From the NCBI GenBank assembly GCA_003116995.1, contig BDSL01000007.1, positions 930,001 through 994,000 on the forward strand: DNA of 64,000 nucleotides. The letters run 5' to 3'. The notes beneath the pieces were generated by a model. It ran no database searches and was not told where the DNA came from. It was given only the letters and a program-made list of their open reading frames with translations. This document shows positions 33,240-45,200 of the stretch, in pieces. Each line of letters begins with the position of its first letter. Position 1 is the stretch's first letter. This stretch comes from Yamagishiella unicocca (Eukaryota; Chlorophyta; Chlorophyceae; Chlamydomonadales; Volvocaceae). Position numbers and translations under genes: made by a program.

Positions 33240-36200
33240 CTACAAGCGGTCGAAGAAGCGGAGCAGCATGCTCCCGTCTACCGACTCCGCTGCGACGTCG
33301 GCTCCAGGGGTGGACTCGCCGTGCTGCTGCTTGTGCTGCTGCAGCGCGAGGACCCTGCGGGCGGGGGAGGAGGGGTGCCGTACAGCGATGGGTATGAGTG
33401 TGTATTAGGAAGGAACATCATGTGAATGTGTGCGTAGGTACGGGAGCCGCCTGGCGCAGGGGTCCGATTGGCAGGTTGAAAAGATTCCGGGCGAGAAGGT
33501 GCGATAGCGAACTGCGCCATGTAAAGCCAGCCGGGTTGGGCAGCGCGGATGCCCTGTTACGGGGGGCCCGAACCCGAGGTGAGATCGGGGGCTAGTCTTC
33601 CACGTGAACACGAGCGCGCCCCGAGCACGTGCTCGTACGGCACAGTCAGACCAAACCGCCGGTCCTTAGCCAGCCCCGCAACACGCTCTCAGGTGCCCCC
33701 ACCTCTCCTCCACCGTGTCCTGGGCAATGATTCGCACCACCCGCGTCGGTCGGTCCTGGCCCAGCCGGCAGATGCGCGCGGCGGCCTGGGCCTGTGGGCG
33801 AACGGAACAGTCCGACCGGGGGGTTGCATTAAAGAACCGGTAACTCGACATGGGGGCCAGTTCGACCGGGGGTTACAATAAAAGAACCGGTAACTCGACT
33901 GGGAAATGTAGTGGGTGCGAGGGGGGTTACAAAAGAAATCCACGGCCCCCATAAGCAGGGGGAGGAGAGATGAGCTGGAAGGTATGTTTCCCATTGGTTG
34001 GGCGCCTGCGGGCCGTACGGCACATCCGCAATGGGGAGCGGGCGGCGAACCTCACAGCAAAGGGCACGACGCACGACCCGCGCAGCGCCCTGCAACGATA
34101 AGGCGGGGTGGCACACGGAAGACGGAGCGGCGCACCTCGAGGCCCGGGTTGAGGGCCGGCTCCATCATGAAGGCAGTGTGGGCCACCGTCAGCGTGAGGC
34201 CTCCAGGGAGGGGAAGCAGGGAGCAGGGATATGTGTTTTTAGGGTTTTGGATTGGGTTGGGTTGGGTCGATTAAGGCCGAGGAGAGGCGCCGTGCCGCCT
34301 TGCTCGCACTCACCCGCCGCGCCGCCGCTGGTGCTCTTGAGCAGCAGTAGGACTCTGCAGTTGGGATCGTGTAGGAACTGGTGCAGCGCCGCCTGGCGGG
34401 CTGTGGGGTTGCCGCCGACCAGGCTGATGCAACTGATGCCTGTGCGGAGGTTGGGGTGGTGAAGAAGAGAGGAGACGCGGCGGATGGGATGGTCCGGAAG
34501 CCGCGCAGCGAGGCAGGGCGGGCTCCCATAAGGGGCCACATGCGCACGTGGCTCCTTAAGAGTTCATGTCGTACTACCTCGTTATCGCATCACAGCTGCT
34601 TTTTGGCACTTGATAAATCGCTTTCATCGCCGTTCCTTGCCGTCTGACAAACCGCAGTTCCCTCCCATCTAGGCCCTCGCAGGCAGCACGCTGCTGCTAC
34701 CCCAAACATCGCCCCGGCTGAACCCCTGTGTTTGCCCCCTCTCCCCCCCCCGTCACACATTTCCCCAGTCGCGTTACCGGTTCTTATATTGTAACCCCCC
34801 TCACACACACACAGGTCTGGACTCCGCCACCGCGCGCGCATGCCGTACCGTTCGCGACCAGCGCCTCCTGCACCAGCCGCAGCAGACGGCCCCAGCTGCT
34901 GAACACCAGCGCCTTGCAGTCCGGCTCTTCGGCAGACATGCGGGCGAGCTCGTCCATCAGCGCCGAAACCTGTACGGATGGTGCACGATTTGGAGGGAGA
35001 GTGTGCGCCTGGTTGCAGGGCGTAACACCGACGAACGCAATGGCGATGCGGCTGGCAGGCGTCATTGTGGCGGCGGGTTAAGGAGGAGGAGGCGGTATGA
35101 AGGGTATGGAAGCGGGTGAACAGAAAAGAAGCGGGAGCGAGATGCAGGTGGACAGTACGACACGGCTCAGTTGGTTCGTACCTTGGCGCCGTACTCTGCG
35201 TTTCCTCCGCCGGCTGCCGCGAGGGCGTCTGGGTCGACCGCCTCCTCTTCCGGCACACTGCGTACGGCGCAGCGTGGTTAGGGAGTGGTTAGGACGAGCG
35301 GGCGTGGTTAGGGAGTGGTTAGGACGAGCGGGCGGGGGGCGGTATATATGGCACTGGTACCGTGATGTCAGCGAGTATTCCCTCCCCGCCACCTGCGCCC
35401 TATGCACTAAGCCGCAAACCAACTGCTGCAACCGCAAGGAGGCAGCCCCGTTGCTCCGAAACCCAACCGACCAGTCGAAGAGGTCGGCGCGGGTGAGATG
35501 CCGGCGGCATATGGGACACGGCGCCGTGCCCTTGCCCTGCAGCGGTTGAGGCGGTTGGCGGAGGCTCGTTGTCAGTTGAACGGTGCGTGCTCATACCCCA
35601 CGGCTCTGTTTCACCCCATCACCCCCCGACCAACGCACACGCCCTGCCGCACCCCTCCCCCCAACCCCCATGCGCCAACTATCCTGCCCCTGTCGTGTAA
35701 ACGGAATTTATTCCACCCCCTCCCCCCCCGCCCACCTGCACAATGGCGCCCCCCCCCTCCGCCACCCTCCCCCCCGCCCACCTGCACAATGGCGCCCCCC
35801 CCCTCCGCCACCCTTCCCCCCGCCCACCTGCACAACGCCCCCCCTCCGCCGCCCTACCCGCCCCCCACCTGCACAATGTCGTGGATGCAGTCGGTGCAGA
35901 ATGTGTGTCCGCACTTCGTGATGGTGCGCCGCTCGCAGGCGTCCAGGCAGATGGGGCAGGAGAACTCCTCCCGCTCCTTGTCCGCCGCCTTGACCCCCGC
36001 GCTCGGCCCTGGCTGGGCCTGCTCCAGCCCCCCAGCCTCCGGGTCCGGGTTCAGCCCCCCTGTCGCGTGCTGGAGCAGCTGCAGGTGCGCCGGCAGGAAG
36101 CTGCCGCCGCCTCCGGCGCTGGTGCCGCCTCCGGCGCTGGTGCCGCCTCCGACGTTGCTCCCCGAGGGCCCCGCTGCCGCTGCGCCGTCGTCTGGCCGAT

Positions 36201-39200
36201 CGGCTGCGTCATCGCCGGCTGGCGCATCCGCGACAGTTGCGGCGCCCGCGGTGCCGCCGTCGATACTAGTGGTGCGGAGGATAACACGGGCTGGCGCTGC
36301 GGGCAGGTCAGCCGCCAGCCCGAGCTCCAGCTGCCTGCGTCAGGAGGGCGTTTGCATCGGAGCTCAGGTCGGGCCGGGTCCGGGTTATAAGATAATCCGC
36401 GAATCCACGGCCGATAAACCAAGGCGGTGAAGATGGCGGTCCAGAAGAGACGGGAGGCGAGTAGACGGAGCGGAGGCGCTGCTGAATCGTAGTGTACTCG
36501 GGGGGTGGTGCGCTCAGGGCAAATGAGGGTCGTGCACGCGAGGAGCGGCGACGAGGTGACCTGACCCGTGTACGACCCGTGTACGACCCGTGTACGACCG
36601 CTGCCGGCCCACCTCGGCGCTTTGGTGAAGGTCCATACACGTGATGGGTCGAGGTCGGGCCTGAACGAACCGCACACCTTCTGATGCCCCACCAGCGTCG
36701 CGAGTCTTTCAGCTTGCAAACCCACACGCGTCAAAACACACTTCCTCGCCGGCCACTTCGCAGTGAGGATTGGACTACATTTTACTCGTTCTCGGCCGCT
36801 TCAGCTTCCTCGGCGCACCGATGGGGATTGTCCCCGCCCAGGTGCGCCGCCCGCTGCCCCCCAGCCCCAGCCCCACGCCAAACCGGACGCTCCGGAACCG
36901 CCCCCCTGCTTCCTCGGCGATTGTCCCATGAAGACGGGCCGTCCGCACGAGAGCGCTCCGGCATGCGGTTCCCTAGGCCCGCTTCCGTCCCGGCTTTCTT
37001 GTTCCCCGGCAATTCCTCCTACGAGCCTGATTCCGACGACGACAGGCCCCTATCAAGGCCCTCGCCCGCCACCTCGACTGGCACCATCCCCCTCTCCTCC
37101 TCAAATGCTACGCCCTCCTCTCCTCCGATTAACGTATCATACCAACCGATTTCCTCACCTCTTCACCCCCCCCCCATCCCCCCCGCTCCTCGCGAAACCA
37201 CGTCTTCTCGCCCCCCCCCCGCCCGCCTCAGCCCAGTTCTCCAGCATGCATCTCAAAACGCCTGGTCTAAACGGTGTTTTTTCTCGCAGCCACGGGCCTT
37301 CCTCGAAACCCCCTGCCCGCCACTCACTGGTTCAGCAGGTGCTGCATCGCGTGCCACTTCTCCCGGACCACCTGAACCAGTCGCGACTCCTCGCTGGGCG
37401 CGGCGGTGTTGCGGCCCCGCCCAGACTTCCGAGCGGTCAGCTCCTGGAAGGACCGCACGACCGGCTCCGACCTGGGGGGGGGGGCCGGGAGCGGGGGGCC
37501 CGGGGGATCGGGGGATCGGGGGGGGCCGGGGAGCGGGGGCCCCGGGGGATCGGGGGATCGGGGGGGCCCGGGGATCGGGGGGTCGGGGGGAAACGGGGGA
37601 GCGGGGTGCGGGTTTGGGGAGTTGGGAGGCGGGTATGGGTGTTTGAAGGGGGGGGGGCATGAGGCGCCGAGTGGACGTAAGGTGGGCGCGAACGTGGTAG
37701 AAAGTGGCACGCGGCCGCGTGTTAAGCCTGGGTTGTGAAGTCAGGGTGGAGGTCGGCCCGCAACCCCACGACGCCCAGTCTACCCGTCTACCTGAACAAG
37801 GCCTCCTGGTACGACGTCGCCCCCATCGCCAACAGCAGGCCTGCCGTACCGCCACCGCCGCCGCCGCCACCGGTGCCGCCGCCACCGGAACTCCCTCCTC
37901 CGTGACCGAGGCCCCGGGGAACGTCCACCATGGTCCTGTTGGGTTCAATCGGGTGCGGTGCTGCCGTAATGTACAGGTGGCGAAGGAGGAATGGCACCCA
38001 GAACCAACCACGGAAGGTGTCGAGTGACGGGGCAAAATCCGGCGTGCGGCTGTACCGGTATATTCCCCGAGGAGCGCCGCGCAGTGCATCAAGGGTCGCG
38101 GGTGGGGAGTGTGTTCGCGTTCTTGACCTGGGGGACGGATGGAGGTGGGTTACATCCCAGGGACACCCAAGGTCTTGTTGCGTCCAAGGGACACCCAAGG
38201 TCTTGTTGCGTCCAAGGGACACCCAAGGTCTTCTTACGTCCAAGGGACACCCAAGGTCTTGTTACATCCAAGGGACACCCAAGGTCTTCAAACGTTCAAA
38301 GCGGTTGCGGTGTGACCGGGTGCGGAACAAGAGGATCGCCCCGGCGAAGCGGTGGGGCGAAGCGGTCCTCAGGACCCCCAACCTGGGGCGGGGGAGGCGT
38401 CGGTGTTGAGGTGCGCCCAGTGGTGTCGGCCCAGGGGCGTGTTTCTTGCCCCGCCGTTTTGAAGACGCGACGGGAAGTTCGTGGGCCAGGCCGTTGCCCA
38501 CGTGACCATGCGGTTCCGGAGCGAGCATGCCGTACCTTCTGGCGGGCATGCCCACGCGCCGGTGGCGGCCGTCACTGCTGCTATCGCCGTCCTCCTCCTC
38601 CTCCTCCTCCTCCTCGTCGTCGTCGTCCTCGTCGCCTGATGAATACCCGCTGTCGCTGCTGGGGGTTGTCATGCATCCGAACCGTCTGATCTCGACTGGT
38701 GCAGTAGGTGCTACGGGGGCCGCCGAGCCCCTGGGGCCTGCAGGGCGAGTGGGGTGGGCAGGGGAGCCAGCGGGGGACATCAGGCTGCGGTTTGCAAACC
38801 GTGGGTGGCGTAGAAACACGTGTGGGCCGTTAAGCGAGGGAACCCCTCTAACGAAACCGGGGGGCAGTCGTTTGGAGGAGGGAAGGGAACGCAGGGGGGT
38901 GAGTGTAACGTTGGGACACGCGGGGGTGACATAGGGTTTTAGGGTTCCACCCAACTCGCATTCGTGTCCGCCGGACATGGTATCTGACCGTGTCCGTGGC
39001 AACGACACGCCAGTAGGCGAGACACGCTACCAACCCACGCGTGTCCAACGCTTCTTTCTGCAGCTACCCTTCCCATGCTCCTCTTCCATACCGCTGAACG
39101 CACTCCGCCGCCACCCACCAGCGCCTGCCGCCCCTCCCGCCGGCAGCTCCTGCTGCTGCCGCCTGCTACGCCGCAGCTCCGTCTCCGCCAGCGACAGATC

Positions 39201-42200
39201 CAGGACTTCCATCCCCAGCGTGACACGCAGCTCGTTGACGTCGTCATTCAGCTTCTGGATCCCAGCGGCCGCGTCCCGTACGGCCGGAACCGCCGCCGCC
39301 GTCGCCTCCTCCGCCGCGGCGCGCGCCGCCGCCATCACCTCCGCCGCCGCCGCGACCCCCGCAATGGCCGCCGCAGCAACCGCCGCCGCGTCCGCCGCCG
39401 CCTTGGCGGTCAACTGCAGCTTCTCCACGGCCTTCTTCACCGCCGGGTCCTTCATGGCCTTCTCCCCAAACTTCTCTTCGACTCCGCCTCCGTCGCCCTC
39501 GCCATCAGCATCACCAGCCGCCCCCGCTGCACCACCCGCTCGCCGCTTCTTCCCACGCAGGGTTCCCACCAGCTGCTCCACCGTCAACACGGCAACCTCC
39601 CCGCCGCCGCCGCCGCCATCGCACCCCTCCCGCTCCTGATACTCCCGCAGCGCCGCCTCAGCTCCGGCCTGCACCGCGGCGTGCGTGGCCGCCCGGTGCT
39701 GCGCGGCCGCCTCCGCCTGCTCCGCCTTGGCCTCGGCGTCCTCGTGCGCCTCCGACATGGCGCGGGCGTTGGCCTGGCAGGCCAGCAGCTGTATCGTGCC
39801 CGGGGGCGACCGCAGGAAGCAGATGTAGCAGCGGAGCATCAGCGAGTCCAGCTCAAGCCGCTGCCAACGCCGCCTGCGGGGTGGATTGCGGACGGCGCCG
39901 TGGGGGAAGGGCGAGGGGGGGAGGGGGAAGGGCGAGGGGGGCAGGGGGAAGGGCGAGGGGGCAGGGGGAAGGGCGAGGGGGGCAGGGGAGGGGGCAGGGG
40001 GCTGGTGATTGTGTGTGGCGCTGTTTGCGCTGTTTGTTACACTTCGTTCATGCCTGATTGTTTCATGTGCCCTCCTGCTGCCCTGCTGCCCTGCCTACGG
40101 ACCCACGCTCGCCGGGCCACTCGGTACGCGCCGTCCGGACTGTCGACTATCCGTGGATTGTTCTCAACTTCGCGGCAAATCAAGCACACCCTGGTGGTAC
40201 TGTGAACACTCCCGACGGCCCTGCCCTGCCCTGGCCCTACCCTGGCCCTGCCCTAGCCCTGGCCCTGCCCTAGCCCTGGCCCTGCCCTAGCCCTGGCCCT
40301 ACCCTGGCCCTGCCCTACCCTACCCTGGCCCTGCCCTTCCCTACCCTGGCCCTGCCCTTCCCCGGCCCTGTCCCTGCCCCCGGCCCTGTCCCTGTCCCTG
40401 CCCTGGCCCCTCCTCCCCCTCCTCCCGCGGCCTCACGCACTTGCGCTCCTTGGCTTGCTCCGCAGCGAGCAGCGGCGCCACACCCGCCAGGCCGCCTTGC
40501 GCGCCGCCGAACGCCGCCGTGCCCTTCGCCGCCTCCCGGTCGATGGCGCCGTCCGGCCTGCGGGCCTTGGCTTGGTTGATGAGGTCGGGCTCCGAAACCA
40601 ACCTGGTCATCAACCGGATGGACTCCAGCAGGGGCATGATGGCGCTGGCGCTGACGGTGACCGTGCCGGCGTCGCCGGCATCGCCGACGGCGGCGCTGCC
40701 AGTCGCGGCTGCGGCGGGTGCCTCCACCGCCTCGGCTGCACAGCGAGTGCGCGCAGTGGGGTTGGTGGCGAAGCGGCCAAACACAACGGCAGCGACGCGA
40801 CCAAGCAAACCAACAGCGGGCGCGCCGCGGGAGCATACGGGGGCGCCGCCTTTGAGACTACTGCCGCTACCGCCGCTACCGCCGCTACCGCCGCTACCGC
40901 CGCCCGCAGCGCCTGCCTGGGCTGCAAAGGGGTGACGCGCGCGCAAGGGGGACGGGGACGACGAGACGGCCGCACGTAACGCCGGGGAAAGCCGCCGCCC
41001 TCCCTGGAGACCCCCCGGCCCCCGCTCGTCCTTGTACGGCACCCTGGCGCCGCACCTCGAGCCCGGGCTGAGTGGTGTTTCGTAAGGCCCAGTTCCCCTC
41101 CCCAGTGTTCGAGGAAGGGGGGGTTTGTGGGTTTGGAGCCGTGTCCATGCTGCAGCCCTTCCTCCTCCTGTCCTTTCGCCCGCCCTGTCCCAACGGCCTT
41201 TTTGCGTCCGTACCCTGTCATCCCCCCCCAAGCGTACCCATGCTGTCAAAGTCGGCCAGAGCCGCCTGCTGTACTTGAGCGCCGTACAGCACAGCTGCCG
41301 CCTGAGTACCCCAGGTGTTGTCGGGCAGTGTGAAGGGCGGCACGGGAAAACTTACTAGCAACCGAGATTTACTCGCAATATTGACTTAAGGAACACAGGG
41401 GTGCAAGGAAGTCAGGGTAATATTGCGCCAGGGCGGCTAAACAACATGAGTTCACGTCATGGTGAGCAAGTAGGATGATGTCACGCCACTGTGTGGTATT
41501 GAGACGAGTGTCCCCCCATGGCGCAAGGCATTGTATTATCATAGGGTGGATCGTGCAATGGGGAAGCGTACAACGGGTTCGAGGCGGCAGCTGAGGGTGG
41601 AATGGATCGGAGTGGAACGGAAAGAGAGACCTCGTCCGCACGCCACACTAAGCCGCCGGCCACCACAGGCGGCAGCGACCTCCCGCCGCATCTCTCCTCC
41701 TCTCTTCCTTCCTCGACTGAGAGTCAAGTGTGAGGCTCGTCTCGTCCGAGGGTGACGCTGTGCCACGTGCTCTGCAGTGCCGTACACCGCGCCGCAACCC
41801 GTCGTACAGCAGCCCCACCTGGTCGTACGCCGCGTACGCATCCGCCACCAGCTTCGCCATGTTCTGGCGCATGCTCCGGCGCCCTTCGGGCCCCCTGGCG
41901 GCCGCGGCGGCGGCGGCGCCAGCCCCCCGCACGCCAGCACCCCCTCCCGCCTCCCGCCGTACGATGTGCGGGTGGCAGCAGCACTGGCGCAGCTCGACTA
42001 GCGCGCTGGTCGCCTTGTAGTGCGGGCTGAAGGGAAACGAAAGGGAAGGGGGCAGGCGCGCACGGACAGGTGGTGGCCAGGGCGAGGGGGGTGTAGGCGG
42101 AAGGTTTGCGCAGCGTGTGCGTTGCGGTTTCCGCAACTGCAACCGCAACTGCAACCGCAACCGCAACCGCCTACTGCGGGGAGGGAAATGCCGGACGCGG

Positions 42201-45200
42201 TGACGTTCTGGCCATCGGGTCAGGCTGGTCAGGTGGTCATTGGGTCCACAAAAATTCACCAGTCCGTACCCCTCGTCCGGGACCAACATCAATCCATGGC
42301 AGAACCTCGCGACCTGTTTAAGTTGCTGCAACGCGGAGCGGACGCATGGCTTACGCGTTCGAACGGCGGCCGTCATCGGGGGCGAGTCTGGCACGGGGAG
42401 CGGCTCCAGGGCCGCCACTGCCGCTGGGGCCGGCGCCGGCGTCCGCCGCCGCAGACGCCCCGGCGGGGGCTCTGATCGCCGCCAGCGCCGCCATGTAGCG
42501 GGCCTGTACGGGAGACCAGACGGGGGAGAGAATGGGCGGGAACCTCACACGTGGGCAGCGTGGATCGGAGGAGATCGACGGGGGGGGGGAGAAACCGCAG
42601 CAGGAGGGCGCGGGGGGAGGGGCAACGTCCCCAAGCCCTCCAGTCCTGGCGCCCTCCTCCCTAGGTGCCCCGCCCGCCACTGCGGAAAGTACCTTGAGCA
42701 CGTCGTAGAAGACCCTCTCCACCCCGCTCAGCTGCACCACCATGTCCTGGCGGGTGCAGGGCGGCAGCAGCAGCTGGTCCTCCACGGCTGCCTTGCTACG
42801 ACGCAGCATCACGCCACGCAGCAGGGCGCTGCGCGGGGGGGAGCATGGGGTGCGGACTGGGGTGGGGTTTCGGGCGGGAGGGTTGGGGTGGGACTCCTTC
42901 GGGAGTAGCGCAGCGCAATACAGGGAAAGCAGCGCTGGCTTCAAATCCTGGTCCTTTTACCGCCCGAGCACCAATTCTCCGATCCTTTTTCCGCCGGAGC
43001 GTCAATTCTCCGCAGCACGCGCTCGTACCCACCGGAACGACGCGATGCCCATCGCGCTGCGCTGCATGTAGGGCATTTCGACGAGCTTGCGCCAGACCGG
43101 CCCGTGGTAAAATGGCTCGTACGCCAGGAACTCACAGAGGCCCCGCACCTCGCTGACGTTGCTGCTTATAGGCGTGCCTGCGGCGCTCGAGGGCCGACCG
43201 AGAGAAAGGGGGCCGGGGAGGGAGGGGGCCCGCACTGAAGCGATGCGTGGGCAGTTCCGGAGCGTCCGGTTTGGCGTGGGGCTGGGGCTGGGGGGCGGCG
43301 GGCGGCGTACCTGGGCGCCGCAGCGCCGGTCCAGTGCGCGTGGTGCGTTCAGGTGCGCTTTCCCACTCGGGCAGTTGTACTGTTTGGTTGGTTGCCCAAC
43401 GACCCCAACCACCAACCGCCTACCTGTAACGACCCAGGCGTGGCGGCGGTACAGCGAGCTGACCACCTGTGTTGTGAAACGCGGCGGCATGGGGGAGGAG
43501 GGGAGGGGGCTATGAGTATGTGAGGCGGAAGAGACGGCTCGCACGTGTCACGTCACGTCACACCTCTGGATCGGCATCGCGGCATAGTTGTTAGTGGGGT
43601 TTCGGGCAGCCCCTCACCCCCTCATCCCCGGGTGGATTCGCGGATTCTCTTTTACCCCCCCCCCCCCGGGCAGCAACACGCCGGGCGCCCGGGCGACCAA
43701 ACCCCCGGGGGTTTTCCTTGTACCCGCCCCCAGCGACAAAACGCAGGGCCCGGGAGGCGGTCTGACCAAGGGCGCAGTGCCGCCCGCAGCCGCCGCAAAG
43801 CCGCACCTCAGCTGCTACACTGTTGCTGTTGGCCACCAGCTGCGCCTCGTCCAGCACTATGCGCCAAAAGCCGAGGCGCGGCAGCAGCCGAGCGGCCCCC
43901 GACCCGCGGCCGGTCACGGCCAGCTCGCGGCGGAGCACCTCGTACGACACCAGTACGACATCGCACGAGTGTACGGGCACCTGCGCGGCGGAGGTGGCGG
44001 GGTAACGGCCAAAATATGGCGTGCAGGAGTACGTTGACGTTACGTTATGTTACCACGGCGCAAGCTGGTGCCTATGGCGGGAATCCATCACACATGCTTG
44101 GCCAAGAACCTCCGTCGCTTTCCACCTAGTTTCCGAATGTCCCTTCTGCTGTTGCTACTGCTGCTACTGCTGCTACTGCTGCGCTTCCGGTGCCGACTCA
44201 CGGGCTTCCTTCGCCTAGCATGCGCGCGCGTCCCGGTGTCCGAAGACTATGCACCAGCTACACTTCCCATGCCGAGCAGCCGGTTCTCTTCTGCTGTAAC
44301 CCAAGTTCTCTTCTCCAGCATGCACCTTGAAACGTCTGCTCTACACAAGTGCTCCTCGCATCCACGAGTCTTCTCCGACCCCCCCCCCCCGCGCCTACCA
44401 GCACGTCATCCTCGCCATGTGCCATGGTGGGGGGCAGCAGCCGGGGGCCGCCGGCGGGGGCCACCTGCCTCACGGCACGCGACGGCCGGCGGCTTGCCAC
44501 CGCGGCTCCCCCCCCGTCATTGTCAGCGGCCTGAGCCGCGCGCGCTAGCTCTGCGACGGCATCGGCAGTGTTGGAGGACGTGTAGGGTCCGCTGTGCTCA
44601 CGGCCGCGGTAGATCCCCCTGCAGGAGGTGTTGGTCATGGGAAGAGGTCAGGTCACGAAATGCTTGGGGCCCGGCGGGGTCCCCGGCGAGGGGCACGGCG
44701 AGGGGGTTTGCCAGCGAGGGCCATCGGCGGCATGGCGTGGCGGCGGATGGCGCTTGGCTGGCACGAGCAGCTTGCACCCAGACCACGCTGCTACCTTGCC
44801 CCTTTTGCGGATGTAATATATGCCCCTGGAGCGCTCACCATTTCAGTGCTCCGGGTCGCAGGTGGCGCTGTATCTCCTCCACCCATTGCTCCTGTGGTGA
44901 AGGCGGGGCGGAGGGTAGCGAACCGAGCCGCGTGATGAGGTGTGGGGTGAGGTGCCAAGTGGCGGCAAGTTTCCTCAACCAAGTCCTCCAGTATGCATCC
45001 CGAAACGTCTGCTCTGGACGGTTTCCTTTCGTACACGGGTTTTCCTTGTAAACCCCCTACCCCATGTCGAGTAACCGGTTATTTTCTGTAACCCCTCATA
45101 CCCCTTGCCCTAAGGCCGCGCTCCGTCGCCACCCCAAAGGCCCCGCACCTGAAGGTTCGCCGGCGTCACCAGCAGTGTGGTCTTGATGGGGACGGGCTCC

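Noticed and set aside
36684..37662. Two overlapping plus-strand open frames of about 300 aa
   Set aside because: They run antisense through a SHPRH intron, repeats and exon 28, with Pro/Gly composition and no domain.
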